Shown here: in pieces, positions 1 through 8,952 of the stretch
Position numbering within the stretch: the stretch's first letter is position 1
Layout: every line of letters begins with the position of its first letter
Assembly: GCA_949106495.1 (NCBI GenBank)
Contig: CARYZD010000004.1
Span: forward strand, 62,001-126,000
Length of the DNA stretch: 64,000 bases
Direction: 5' to 3'
DNA from: an uncultured Clostridia bacterium
Lineage (GTDB): Bacteria; Bacillota; Clostridia; TANB77; CAG-465
The notes under the pieces: generated by a model
What the model was told of the DNA's origin: nothing
Seen by the model: the letters and a program-made list of their open reading frames with translations, nothing else
Database searches by the model: none
Made by a program: the position numbers and the translations under genes

Positions 1-3000
1 GTACAACCAGCCTTTAGTTCTCCTATCATGCCACCACATTCTTCTACACTTGTAGTAAATGATAGACCTTTTATGTGTACATTTGAAATAGTAGTATTTT
101 CAGCAATATTTGCTATTGCTCCTTTACTTGTTGCACCTACTAATTCAACATTCTCTAATACTATATTTTCAATATTAGCATTATCAACAAGAGAATTAAA
201 TAAAGGTTTTTTTAGATTATATATTTTATGTCCATTTCCATTTAAAGTACCACTAAAAGCTACATCTATTACAGTACTTCCTGAAGATTTCATATTAGAT
301 GCATCATAGTCTTGTGTTAATTCATATGTTCCTGATGGATTAGCAGTAATTTCTTGAAGTAGACTTTCCAAACTTTTATTTTCTGCTACGCCATTTATCA
401 TTTCTGCATATTCTACTTTTAATTTACTACTTTTCTTACCGTTTTCATATTGAATCACATCTTTATAATCTAATATAAAGTTTAATTTATTATCTTCATC
501 TATTTCAATTGACTCTATATTTGCATATAATGCTGGCATGCCTTTGGTTTGTACTTTTACTATATATTTGCTTAAATCTGTTAAATCTTGTTCTGTTACT
601 CTTGATACTTCTGAAACAATTCCATCGTCTGATTTTCCATACAATGTTACACTTGTTATATCTTTTATTTCAAACAAACGGTTTTGACTAATATTTATTG
701 TTTCTGATAGTAATTCTTGATTTTTGTATTCATTATCTCCTTGTGTAATTGCATTTGTATCTAAATCATAATCTGCAACTACTTTTATTTCATATTCTTC
801 ACATACATTTTTTACAAAACTTATTCCTTTAGAATCACTACTAAATAATTCTTCAGCAACTTTTGCTCCATTTTCATCTGTTACTATTATTTTTCCACCA
901 GTTATTGTATTTTCTGTATCTTTTACTGCAAATGTTGCATTAATTGTATTGTTTTCGCCTTCCTCAAAATTAAAATCTGTTATTGTTGGTCTTAATTTTA
1001 AAATACCCACATCTATTGTATTATTTGAAGTTAAGTCTAATACTTTTGTATTATTAAGTGTTAAGTTTTGTATTGTTACAGTTTGTGGTCCAAATTTTGA
1101 AACAACTGGTATTGTTGCTTTATATAAATCATCTTGTTTTTCTAAAGTATATTCAACACCATTTATAACAGCTTTTACAGGATAAAAAGATGTCTTGTTA
1201 GTAGAATTAAATGTTAATGTTGCTTTTTGACCTCTTTCAAAATATCTAGTTTCTTTATCTCCATAATATGTTTTTATATTACTTAATTGAAGCTGATAAT
1301 CTGCAATTAATTGTATAGGTCTTTCTCTAAATACTTCATCTACTACGTAATTATCTCCACCGACTTCTGAATCCCTGTCATATGTCATTTTGGCAACTAA
1401 AGTATATTCTTTTTCTAACTCTATATTGTTTATTGTAAATGTAACATGATTAGCATTAAAACTTCCACTTGCAACTTCTGTTCCATCACTGTTACTTATA
1501 AGAGTTGCTATACCACTTATAAAAGCACCATCTGGATCTACAATTCTTGCTGTTAATGTTACACTACCTTCATCAATATTATCTTCCTGTAAGAATTTTT
1601 CACTAGTTGGTTTAGTTTTTAATACATCCACTTTAACATTATTATCTACATTTGCTGTGAGATAATTATCTTCAAATAAAAATTCTGTTGTATGTAAATT
1701 TAATTCCCCACAAGCATTTCCTACTGGTAAAGTTACAGAGTATGTTACATTATCATCATTATCTATATGTTTAGTTGCAATACATTTCACATTATTTACA
1801 ATTATGTGTGTTATATCAATATCTTTTTTATTAGTTTCTATTTTATAAGTTAAAGTTATATTTTCATTTTTCTCAGGATATCTATTTGATACTTGCACAT
1901 CTTTAATGTTAACTACTGGCAATGCATCAAATTCATTTTCAAAAATAATTTTATCACTGAAAGTATATTCAGGTTCATTTTCTAGTAATTCATAATTTGC
2001 TAATACTTTAATCTTATATTTTTTTGCTAAATTTATAGAACTTATATCAAAAATATCATTTAAAGTATACACACTCATTGAATTTTCTTCAACAATATTG
2101 CTATCTACTAATTTAGATGTTAAATCTATAATTGATATTTCATTTCCATTTTCATCACTTAATATAGCTACAATTTTATTTAATGCTTTATCTTCATCTC
2201 TTACAAATAAAGTTACAGGCATTTTCTTTTCATTTAAATCTTCATTAGCCATTATTTTTTCCACAGTTGGAGTCTTTTTGATAAGATTTACTTCTGATTT
2301 TTTATTATCTATATTAAATTCTTTACTATTATTTAAAATAACTTTTTCAACTACTATTTCATATTTTCCAACAGACTCAAAGCCATCTAAGGTAGCAAAG
2401 TAAGTATTATCTTGTTTTTCAAGTGTATGCTTAATTCCATTAATAACTACCTCTGCTGGAACACATACAGTTGAAGTTGTAGCATTAAATTTTACTATTA
2501 TTTCTTCTCCAATATCAAATTCAGTAGTTTCAACTAGTTCATTATCTACTAGTCTATATGTTTTAATATCAGACATTTCAAAGTTATAATTTGGGTTAAA
2601 ATTTAAAAGTTTTTTAAATTCTATGCTTCCAGAACATTCTTCATCACCTTCTGAATTTCCATTACTTAAATTATATTCTACTTTTATAGAAAGTTTGTAA
2701 TTTTTACCTTCTTCTACTTTTACCTTAAAGTCATTATTTCCAGAGTTTACTTCTCCTTCTTGTATTACTTCTTTTTCTTCTGTATCTATTTCATTTTCTA
2801 GCTCTTCTTCTGTTGTTGCATCAGTTTCTTCAATAGTATATGTTCCATTTAAAAACGCTTTATCTAAATCTTCAATATTAAATGATACATCTAAGCTAAC
2901 ATTTTCTATATCTTCTGATACGTTATAGTCTTTCAAAGAAACTACTTGTTTTAATACATCTATGTTAATTACATTATTTTTTTCTATTTTTATAATTTTA

Positions 3001-4244
3001 TCATTATGTAATTTTACTTTTTCAATTCTATATTCTTTTTTTCCACTTGCATTTCCAACATTTATTTTTAATTCGTATTTACCTTCTTGCTCATTTTTAA
3101 TTATATTAAATTCTTGAGAGTTTATTATAACAGATTTTACTGTAGCATCATAATTTGCATCATATTTAAAGCTTAAAGTTATTTCTTCATTTTTTTGTGG
3201 ATGATCATTATCTACAGTTAAATCGGATATAGTTACCTCATAATTTAATTTATCTTCAATTTTTTGTATTAATAAACTAAGGTCTGTTACTGTTATCTTC
3301 CCATCGCTATTAATATCTGCATTTTCTAATACTTCTTTTGCATCATCATAAGATTTTCCTTCATCTAAATGATGTATATTTGCAAGATGTGATACAAGTA
3401 AACTAACATCTGCATAATCTATTCCGCCATCAAAGTTTAGTTCACCTTTTTTAGAAAAAGTAGAAACTGCTCCATAAACTGTTCCTATAAATTGCACTGT
3501 TAAAAAAAGTGCTAATATTACAGATATGTACATTTTATTTTTTCTATTTCTAAAAATTTTTTCACTATAGTATGTTATACTTACTACCACTACTATTACT
3601 TCTACACCAAATAATACAAAAAGTAATATAAAATTATCTCCTGTATTTGGCGATGTACTAGATTCGTTAGATATTTGTCCATTATTTATATCTTCTCCTG
3701 GATTATCTGTATTATCATCAGGATTTGTACCAGGGTTATCATCAGGATTTTTTTGTTCTTCAATTATATCTATATTTACTTTTGATACTTCTGCATCTTC
3801 AATAAATAAATCTTTTTTTCCTTCTGATGTTACAGCTTCCACTAGTTCAACTTTTGTTTTTGCTGCTTTAACATTTTCTTTTACCTTTAAAGATATATTA
3901 ACTATATCTTCTCCAGCAGTTATTCCTGATTTTTTATAAACAACAAATTCACCAGTGTCAGGATTATATCTTAATCCTTCCCAGTCATTTACTGTTTGAA
4001 AATCAATTTCACTTACCCTTTCAAAGATACTATCATCATAAAGTAATTTTGCTTTGTATGCATTTACTCCATGTTTTATATCATTTAGGCTGTCAAGTTT
4101 TACTTTAAATACAACTATATCTTCAGCATATAATTTTTGAGATGTAGCACTCAAAGTTGTACTTAAACTTTCACTAGCATATGAAACTGACATTGTTAAA
4201 ATAAAAATCATACTTACTAGTATAATTTTAGCAAAATTTTTCAT
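1..4244 (-). CDS. Cell-surface cohesin/dockerin protein with M26 (Zmp/IgA1 protease-like) N-terminal region, 3' end outside window
   Basis: The frame is open for 1,414 codons from ATG 4244 to the window edge. That ATG has AAGGAG 8 nt upstream; an in-frame ATG at 4250 sits too close to it. Seen in order: signal peptide (1-22), cohesin-like beta domain (about 25-160), Pro/Asp/Asn linker, SPNTGDN (198-204), hydrophobic segment (205-226) with basic RNRKNK tail, second hydrophobic segment (238-260), two dockerin-type EF-hand repeats (about 268-332, including DINSDGKITVTDLS), four composite Ig-like repeats, then from about nt 350 down a segment with GTLNGNGHKIYNLKKPLF resembling Peptidase_M26_N. 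Streptococcal IgA1 proteases are known to carry an N-terminal LPXTG signal followed by membrane segments, and C. difficile SrtB accepts (S/P)PXTG, so the layout fits a surface-anchored Zmp-family protein. The zinc catalytic domain, if present, lies beyond position 1. Protease function is inferred. Confidence 0.82.
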   Translation of the reverse strand, partial: MKNFAKIILVSMIFILTMSVSYASESLSTTLSATSQKLYAEDIVVFKVKLDSLNDIKHGVNAYKAKLLYDDSIFERVSEIDFQTVNDWEGLRYNPDTGEFVVYKKSGITAGEDIVNISLKVKENVKAAKTKVELVEAVTSEGKKDLFIEDAEVSKVNIDIIEEQKNPDDNPGTNPDDNTDNPGEDINNGQISNESSTSPNTGDNFILLFVLFGVEVIVVVVSITYYSEKIFRNRKNKMYISVILALFLTVQFIGTVYGAVSTFSKKGELNFDGGIDYADVSLLVSHLANIHHLDEGKSYDDAKEVLENADINSDGKITVTDLSLLIQKIEDKLNYEVTISDLTVDNDHPQKNEEITLSFKYDANYDATVKSVIINSQEFNIIKNEQEGKYELKINVGNASGKKEYRIEKVKLHNDKIIKIEKNNVINIDVLKQVVSLKDYNVSEDIENVSLDVSFNIEDLDKAFLNGTYTIEETDATTEEELENEIDTEEKEVIQEGEVNSGNNDFKVKVEEGKNYKLSIKVEYNLSNGNSEGDEECSGSIEFKKLLNFNPNYNFEMSDIKTYRLVDNELVETTEFDIGEEIIVKFNATTSTVCVPAEVVINGIKHTLEKQDNTYFATLDGFESVGKYEIVVEKVILNNSKEFNIDNKKSEVNLIKKTPTVEKIMANEDLNEKKMPVTLFVRDEDKALNKIVAILSDENGNEISIIDLTSKLVDSNIVEENSMSVYTLNDIFDISSINLAKKYKIKVLANYELLENEPEYTFSDKIIFENEFDALPVVNIKDVQVSNRYPEKNENITLTYKIETNKKDIDITHIIVNNVKCIATKHIDNDDNVTYSVTLPVGNACGELNLHTTEFLFEDNYLTANVDNNVKVDVLKTKPTSEKFLQEDNIDEGSVTLTARIVDPDGAFISGIATLISNSDGTEVASGSFNANHVTFTINNIELEKEYTLVAKMTYDRDSEVGGDNYVVDEVFRERPIQLIADYQLQLSNIKTYYGDKETRYFERGQKATLTFNSTNKTSFYPVKAVINGVEYTLEKQDDLYKATIPVVSKFGPQTVTIQNLTLNNTKVLDLTSNNTIDVGILKLRPTITDFNFEEGENNTINATFAVKDTENTITGGKIIVTDENGAKVAEELFSSDSKGISFVKNVCEEYEIKVVADYDLDTNAITQGDNEYKNQELLSETINISQNRLFEIKDITSVTLYGKSDDGIVSEVSRVTEQDLTDLSKYIVKVQTKGMPALYANIESIEIDEDNKLNFILDYKDVIQYENGKKSSKLKVEYAEMINGVAENKSLESLLQEITANPSGTYELTQDYDASNMKSSGSTVIDVAFSGTLNGNGHKIYNLKKPLFNSLVDNANIENIVLENVELVGATSKGAIANIAENTTISNVHIKGLSFTTSVEECGGMIGELKAGC
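700..3240 (-). repeat. Four composite Ig-like repeats within the surface protein
   Basis: Two alternating module types recur about every 630-690 nt. One type contains phrases such as VVINGIKHTLEKQD (about 2450) and AVINGVEYTLEKQD (about 1160). The other begins with linkers such as IDVLKQVVSLKDY (about 2970), NLIKKTPTVEKI (about 2290), VDVLKTKPTSEKF (about 1640) and VGILKLRPTITDF (about 1010). Sequence divergence between copies is high, so this is an old protein-level duplication. It probably forms a stalk carrying the downstream M26-like region away from the wall. Confidence 0.7.
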
Positions 4245-4278
4245 TTCCATCTCTCCTTATTTACCCAAACACACATAT

Positions 4279-4308
4279 ATTGTACCACAACATTATGTAT
4301 TCTAGCAA
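4279..4308 (-). promoter_or_regulatory. Promoter of the cohesin/M26-like gene
   Basis: On the minus strand TTGCTA and TACAAT are separated by 18 bp, about 35 nt upstream of the start codon. It is the only good sigma-A-like match here. Confidence 0.5.
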
Positions 4309-4464
4309 CATTTTGTTACACTTTTTTTAAAATTATAAAAAAAAATTTACATATAGATTTTAAATAACTATTTTCAAGATATTTTAAATAAGTTTGTAAT
4401 TAATTTTTAGTATTATTTACTTATTTACTTTTATATAGTTTAATAAATATTAGGAGTAATTAAA

Positions 4465-4679
4465 ATGCCAGTAAGTGACATTAAATTGCATAAACAAATT
4501 AGTATAGCCAAAAAAGAGTAAATAATATGTTAAAGTATATTGAAGTAAATCCTTATATTGATTAATATGCTTATGAAATGAGTAAACTTATTTTCCCAAT
4601 TATAAGACTAGGTCAACAAGGAGAATATTATAAAAATATCTATAGACATGATTTTTTTAAATTATGTGCTCTAAAATAG
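4465..4679 (+). pseudogene. Decayed small gene of unknown origin
   Basis: This lies in the 605-bp gap between the surface protein and the DUF3298-like gene. A TAGGAG site precedes ATG 4465, but that frame stops after 18 codons. A second frame starts at ATG 4527, stops at TAA 4563-4565, and continues open to TAG about 4677, encoding LIFPIIRLGQQGEYYKNIY near its middle. The ribosome site plus protein-like residue use interrupted by stops suggests a degraded gene. I do not recognise the family. The flanks (4245-4464 and 4680-4815) are AT-rich and hold nothing else I can support. Confidence 0.3.
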
Positions 4680-4819
4680 AACAATTAATAAAACTAGATA
4701 TTGGTCTTTGTGAATAATTAAAGATGAAATAATCTATAATAATATGAATTAATTTAATATCTAAAAAAATATGTAAGAATTAAATAAAGAAGAAAACCAA
4801 GAACAATGTAAATAATAAA

Positions 4820-4845
4820 AAAACACACTATATTTTTATAGTGCA
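4820..4845 (-). terminator. Terminator after the DUF3298-like gene
   Basis: A 7-bp stem (CACTATA 4826-4832 with TATAGTG 4837-4843) is followed on the minus strand by a T tract. It is just downstream of the stop at 4850. Confidence 0.65.
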
Positions 4846-4849
4846 TTTT

Positions 4850-5539
4850 TTATTCAATAGTAAACCCTAAAATCTCATAAGGTATTTCAACTTCTATTAC
4901 ACCAGCAACAACAGGAGCTACTATATTAGGATTAAATAATAATATTATACTATCTTTTGAAAATATAAAATTTGAAAATACATTTGCCTCTTTAGTAAGC
5001 CCTTCTTCTAACCATTCTTCATTTATATAATCTTTAATTTTAGAATTTTCTTTTATTCTTGCTTTACATTCTTTAAATAATTCATCTATAAATTCAGAAT
5101 TAATGCTATTTAGATACTCTATATCTATTATTTGTTCTTCTTTATATACTACTGTAAATACTTCAGATTTATTATGAGTTGTTCCTACATTGCTTTTAAT
5201 ATTAAATTTAAATGATTCTATTTCTTTATATTCAAAGTTTTCAAATGATATAGATAATTCTTTAATATCTGATATGTAATCATTCTTTTTAAACTCATCT
5301 ATATATACATTTATTTTTTCCATTACCACATTATTGATATTTTCATATTTTGTAACTGGATAAAAAATATTTATTTTACTTTTATCATTTTCTTCTATTA
5401 TACTTTCTATTGTATATTTATCCAAATTATTATTTACATTTTTTACACTTACTACTTTATCGTTTTCTATTGATACTATTCTAGATGAAAGTATCATAAC
5501 AAAGCATAAAAAAAGAGCAAGTAATTGTTTATGATTCAT
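4850..5539 (-). CDS. Secreted DUF3298-domain protein
   Basis: This 229-residue protein begins with an uncleaved or cleaved signal sequence (about residues 5-20, LLALFLCFVMILSS). Its C-terminal part ends in NIVAPVVAGVIEVEIPYEIL, which matches the pattern of DUF3298 domains (NPYEIAPYAAGxxEVxIPYxxL) found in RsiV-type anti-sigma factors and in PdaC-like peptidoglycan deacetylases. No anti-sigma or deacetylase domain is attached here, so it is a stand-alone extracytoplasmic DUF3298 protein whose role is unknown. It starts 47 bp downstream of cdd on the same strand and has its own terminator, so it may be read as the last gene of the yqfC-cdd group. Confidence 0.78.
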   Translation of the reverse strand: MNHKQLLALFLCFVMILSSRIVSIENDKVVSVKNVNNNLDKYTIESIIEENDKSKINIFYPVTKYENINNVVMEKINVYIDEFKKNDYISDIKELSISFENFEYKEIESFKFNIKSNVGTTHNKSEVFTVVYKEEQIIDIEYLNSINSEFIDELFKECKARIKENSKIKDYINEEWLEEGLTKEANVFSNFIFSKDSIILLFNPNIVAPVVAGVIEVEIPYEILGFTIE

Positions 5540-5585
5540 TTTTTATCACCTAAAACAATTATATGCTCTTAGCTATTTTTTAATT

Positions 5586-5993
5586 CTATTTTTCTGATAA
5601 ATCAAATGGTGTATTGATAAAGTTATCCACTTTATTAACAGTTTCTTTTCCATCAATATAACAAATTATATCAATATCTTTGCACATATCTATTATATAT
5701 TGTAAACATATTCCACATGGTGTAAGTGTTTTATCAAAATCTGTAGCATTCTTCTTTTTACCTACTACAGCTATTGCTATAAACTCTCTATCTCCATGAG
5801 AAATTGCATTTTGAATTGCATTTCTTTCAGCGCATATAGATAAATTTGGTATCTTTTCATCTTCAACATTAACTCCAATATATACTGTACCACTTTTTGA
5901 AAGTAAAGCTGCTCCAACCATATATCCAGTAGATGGAGAATATGAATTTTTACAAGCATTCTTTGCTATATTAATTAAATCTTCTTGTTTCAT
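5586..5993 (-). CDS. cdd: Cytidine deaminase
   Basis: Cytidine deaminase hydrolyses cytidine and deoxycytidine to uridine and deoxyuridine in pyrimidine salvage. The 135-residue length is typical of the small homotetrameric class. Zinc ligands and the catalytic Glu are visible: C54-A-E56 in SICAERNAI, and C93 and C96 in TPCGICLQYI. A GGAGGG site sits 5 nt upstream of the ATG. It follows dgkA by 9 bp, the usual ybeY-dgkA-cdd order of Bacillota; era, the customary next gene, is replaced here by the DUF3298-like gene. Confidence 0.95.
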   Translation of the reverse strand: MKQEDLINIAKNACKNSYSPSTGYMVGAALLSKSGTVYIGVNVEDEKIPNLSICAERNAIQNAISHGDREFIAIAVVGKKKNATDFDKTLTPCGICLQYIIDMCKDIDIICYIDGKETVNKVDNFINTPFDLSEK

Positions 5994-6002
5994 ATAACCC
6001 TC

Positions 6003-6812
6003 CTAAAAATTTAATAATTTAAATACTTCTGGTCCAACTAAAACTAATTCATAGACTAATAATACAATTATTATTCCAAGTATAGCACTAAATATTATAT
6101 TACTTGTTTTGGCTTTTGTATTATTAACCTTCATTCCAAATATCATTAAACTTAAAAGACCACATACACATCCTACCAAATAACTTCTTGTTATTATACA
6201 CGCATATGTTGTAAGTCCAAAAGCAAGTGCAACCTTAAGACTTGGGCCAGAATGTGCATATTCTTCTCCTCTACCAAATAATCCTTTTAATATTATTATT
6301 AATATTACTATCATAAATATAATAGTAAATAAAATATTAGAATTAGATGAAAATATTGTAGTAAGTAAAGTACTAGAAGCATTCTTTAACTTGTCCGCAA
6401 ATAAAAAGTATGCAACAATTAATGCTATTCCAGATGACATTAATACTCCACCAGCTGCAATATCTTTTGCAGCTTTTGCTCTATCATCATATTTATCTGT
6501 AACTAAATCTACAATATATTCTGCAACAGAGTTCATCATTTCTGCAAAAATAACAAACCCTACTGTCAAGCACAAACATACAAATTCTGTTTTACTAAGT
6601 CCAAGTATAACACCTGCAAGTAATACGCATACTGCACAAAAATAATCTATTCTTAAGTTTCTTTCAGTTTTAAAAGCTTTAATTATTCCATCTACAGAAT
6701 GATGTAATGCAGTAACAAAGTTTTTATTCTTTACATTTTTTAATTTTTTTAAGTTTTCTTCTCTTTCATCAATTATGTTTTTTTCTTGTTGGTTATCTTG
6801 ATTTTTATCCAT
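6003..6812 (-). CDS. dgkA: Diacylglycerol/undecaprenol kinase with a C-terminal membrane extension
   Basis: The N-terminal 150 residues are a DagK-type membrane kinase. Gram-positive members phosphorylate undecaprenol or diacylglycerol. AEMMNSVAEYIVDLVTD carries the conserved Glu/Asn catalytic motif, followed by AKDIAAGGVL. The C-terminal 120 residues add about four membrane segments. Some clostridial DagK proteins carry a PAP2-like phosphatase tail with a PSGH motif; the corresponding stretch here reads HSGPSLKVALAFGLTTY and lacks that His, so the tail may be inactive. I chose ATG 6812, which overlaps the ybeY stop by 8 nt; GTG 6824 is an alternative. Confidence 0.85.
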   Translation of the reverse strand: MDKNQDNQQEKNIIDEREENLKKLKNVKNKNFVTALHHSVDGIIKAFKTERNLRIDYFCAVCVLLAGVILGLSKTEFVCLCLTVGFVIFAEMMNSVAEYIVDLVTDKYDDRAKAAKDIAAGGVLMSSGIALIVAYFLFADKLKNASSTLLTTIFSSNSNILFTIIFMIVILIIILKGLFGRGEEYAHSGPSLKVALAFGLTTYACIITRSYLVGCVCGLLSLMIFGMKVNNTKAKTSNIIFSAILGIIIVLLVYELVLVGPEVFKLLNF

Positions 6813-7317
6813 TAACTTCACCAACTCCTATTTTATCTAGAATTTTCTCCTCAAGAATTCTCATATCCTTTTTTTCTTCTTCTATTTCATGATCATATCC
6901 TAAAAGATGGCATACTCCATGGGTTATCATATATAACATTTCTCTAAGAATTCCTGTTTCATATTCAATTGCATGCTCTTGTAAAACATCAATACAAATT
7001 ATTATATCTCCAAGTTCTAATTCTTTTACTTTTTTATCTTCATCTAATGTAGAAAAGTTATTTATCTCTTCTCTTGAAAATATTGGAAAAGATAATACGT
7101 CTGTTGGTCTATCGACATTTCTATATTCTTTATTAATCTTGTGTATTTCTTCTTTATCTACAGCACTAATTGATATTGAGACATTTTGATTTTCAATTTT
7201 CTTTTCGTTCAAAGCTGTTAATACTATTGTTTCAATATCTGCTGTTATATCTATATCACATTTTTCTCTAATATAGTTTACTAGATTTTCATCTAAATCT
7301 ATTAGAACTTTATTCAT
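6805..7317 (-). CDS. ybeY: Endoribonuclease YbeY, 16S rRNA maturation factor
   Basis: YbeY is a zinc-dependent RNase needed for 16S rRNA 3'-end maturation and ribosome quality control. The signature H133-GVC-H137-LLGYD-H143 gives the three zinc ligands, and the upstream VDRPTDVLSFP block is the family's second hallmark. At 170 residues it is normal length. It starts 3 bp after yqfD. phoH, which commonly lies between these two genes in Bacillota, is absent. Confidence 0.96.
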   Translation of the reverse strand: MNKVLIDLDENLVNYIREKCDIDITADIETIVLTALNEKKIENQNVSISISAVDKEEIHKINKEYRNVDRPTDVLSFPIFSREEINNFSTLDEDKKVKELELGDIIICIDVLQEHAIEYETGILREMLYMITHGVCHLLGYDHEIEEEKKDMRILEEKILDKIGVGEVNG

Positions 7318-7320
7318 ATG

Positions 7321-8505
7321 TTAATTCCTTTCTCTAAAGTATCCTATTTCTTCTGTTATATTATAAACAACTCGTAAAGAAACTTTTTCTTCATCTTCAT
7401 AATCAATAAAAACTTCTGAGTTATTTATTTTAGCATTTCTAGTTTTAGGTAATACTTCGTTATTAATATAATCTTGTGCATCTAATTTAGCCTTTTCTAT
7501 AATTTCATCTTTACTTACTTGCTTTTCGACTAAATCATAAATATTAAACTTATAGAAATTAAAAGATATTTCATTTCCAAAAAGATTAATACTACTGCTA
7601 TTTTTAATTATATCATACTTTAAAGATTTATCCAAATAGTTTATATAGTTTTCTTTATTATTTATATCCACTCCAACACTATATTTTACTTTACCATTAT
7701 ATTGTTTTTCATCTACTCTAAAATTATATTCATTTTTATATTCATACTCTGTATTTAAAGTAACAATTCCTTTTGCAGTAACATCTTTTGTTTCTAAAGT
7801 ATTACTATATATTTTTCCCTCAATTAAAATTCTTCCTTCTTCAACATATTCACCAGCTTTTAAAATTGGTGTACCATTCTCTGCTACAATTTTTTCTATT
7901 ATTCCACTTTTATCTGATATAATATCTCCAATTGAATTTTCATTTATTGCACTTTGAGGTAATTTTGTTTTCTCAACTATACTTATATATACATTTGTAC
8001 CTTCAATATCTATTCCAGCCCATGCAATATCTGGCACCAATACACGTAAATTAGTAATTATTTTTTTAGTATTTATTCCTATTTTACTTTTACCTACACC
8101 AATTCCAGAATTATTTAGTGCTTCATATATGTCCTCATTTGAAATATATGAATTTCCTATTATTTCAACATTCCAAATAAAAGTTGTTGAAATAATACAT
8201 AGTGCAATAAAAATAGTTAATAATAGAAAAGCTAGTCTCCTTTTTCTATATTTAAATAATTTGAAATATACTCCTTTTTTACTTAAGATTTTTACTTTAC
8301 ATTTTGTTTTTTTAGTTATTGATCGTAATTTTTTAAAATCTTTTATTGCAATACTAAATCTAACAATTCCTCCACCTATAGTTTTAATATCCCATATTTT
8401 TATATTATTAATTTTGCAAAGATTAATATATCTTTCAGTAAAAAATCCTTCTATTTCAACTTCAACAGTACCATTAATTTTTTTTATTCCTTCTTCTAAA
8501 TTCAT
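7321..8505 (-). CDS. yqfD: Sporulation protein YqfD
   Basis: This 394-residue protein has the YqfD family layout: an N-terminal soluble region, one membrane segment (about residues 90-112, LAFLLLTIFIALCIISTTFIW), then an extracytoplasmic beta-rich domain that includes a POTRA-like start (NVEIIGNSYISNEDIYEAL). In B. subtilis yqfD is expressed in the mother cell under sigma-E and is needed for normal sporulation. It follows yqfC by 7 bp, the conserved pair order. Confidence 0.93.
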   Translation of the reverse strand: MNLEEGIKKINGTVEVEIEGFFTERYINLCKINNIKIWDIKTIGGGIVRFSIAIKDFKKLRSITKKTKCKVKILSKKGVYFKLFKYRKRRLAFLLLTIFIALCIISTTFIWNVEIIGNSYISNEDIYEALNNSGIGVGKSKIGINTKKIITNLRVLVPDIAWAGIDIEGTNVYISIVEKTKLPQSAINENSIGDIISDKSGIIEKIVAENGTPILKAGEYVEEGRILIEGKIYSNTLETKDVTAKGIVTLNTEYEYKNEYNFRVDEKQYNGKVKYSVGVDINNKENYINYLDKSLKYDIIKNSSSINLFGNEISFNFYKFNIYDLVEKQVSKDEIIEKAKLDAQDYINNEVLPKTRNAKINNSEVFIDYEDEEKVSLRVVYNITEEIGYFRERN

Positions 8506-8512
8506 AATACTC

Positions 8513-8842
8513 CTATCTATTTAAAAATCCTACATTGCTAATATCTCCAGATATTAATACCTCTGCATCTGAAATCTCATTTATTTTTAAACATTTTCCA
8601 TCAAGAATGATATATACATTTTTAGTTTGAATTTTTATATAGTTATCATAATAATCCACTATATTGTTTTTGCCTTCAATTAATATCTGTGCATTTTCAA
8701 CCATAGTAATTCTTACATGTTCTCCAGACAATTCCTGTGGCAATTCTAATGTATCAATAAACCTTTCTTTTGCCTCTGACATCTTAGATTTAAAATTTAT
8801 TTTTTTAAAAATCTTCTTTCCTTCTTTATTAAACTTACTCAC
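8513..8842 (-). CDS. yqfC: Sporulation protein YqfC (YabP/YqfC family)
   Basis: A short beta-rich protein of the YabP/YqfC family, made in sporulating cells and always paired with yqfD. The pattern LELPQELSGEHVRITMVENA followed by repeated short beta strands (IEGKNNIVDYYD, IKIQTKNVYIILDGKCLKI) fits the family. I chose GTG 8842 because AGGTGAT lies 8 nt upstream; a GTG at 8854 overlaps that site. It is a little longer at the N terminus than typical members. It heads the yqfC-yqfD-ybeY-dgkA-cdd group. Confidence 0.88.
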   Translation of the reverse strand: MSKFNKEGKKIFKKINFKSKMSEAKERFIDTLELPQELSGEHVRITMVENAQILIEGKNNIVDYYDNYIKIQTKNVYIILDGKCLKINEISDAEVLISGDISNVGFLNR

Positions 8843-8920
8843 AGACCATATCACCTATATAAAGTATATTTATTTTAGATTATTTTATTACAATATATAA
8901 ATTTGTTTTAGAATATAAAA

Positions 8921-8952
8921 ATAAAGCAGAGAAAACTCTCTACTTTATTTAT
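8921..8952 (-). terminator. Terminator after the 160-residue unknown gene
   Basis: AAATAAAG (8921-8928) pairs with CTTTATTT (8945-8952), with AGAG/CTCT inside and a 6-nt loop. It overlaps the stop codon at 8949 and separates this gene from yqfC. Confidence 0.6.

Noticed and set aside
3470..3560. Splitting the surface protein into two genes at the second hydrophobic segment (Met at residue 238)
   Set aside because: No stop, ribosome site or promoter separates the parts; the second segment resembles a signal peptide but the frame is continuous, as in streptococcal IgA1 proteases.
28..4200. Plus-strand open frames inside the first 4.2 kb
   Set aside because: They lie antisense to the single 1,414-codon minus-strand frame, lack ribosome sites and have no recognisable protein features.
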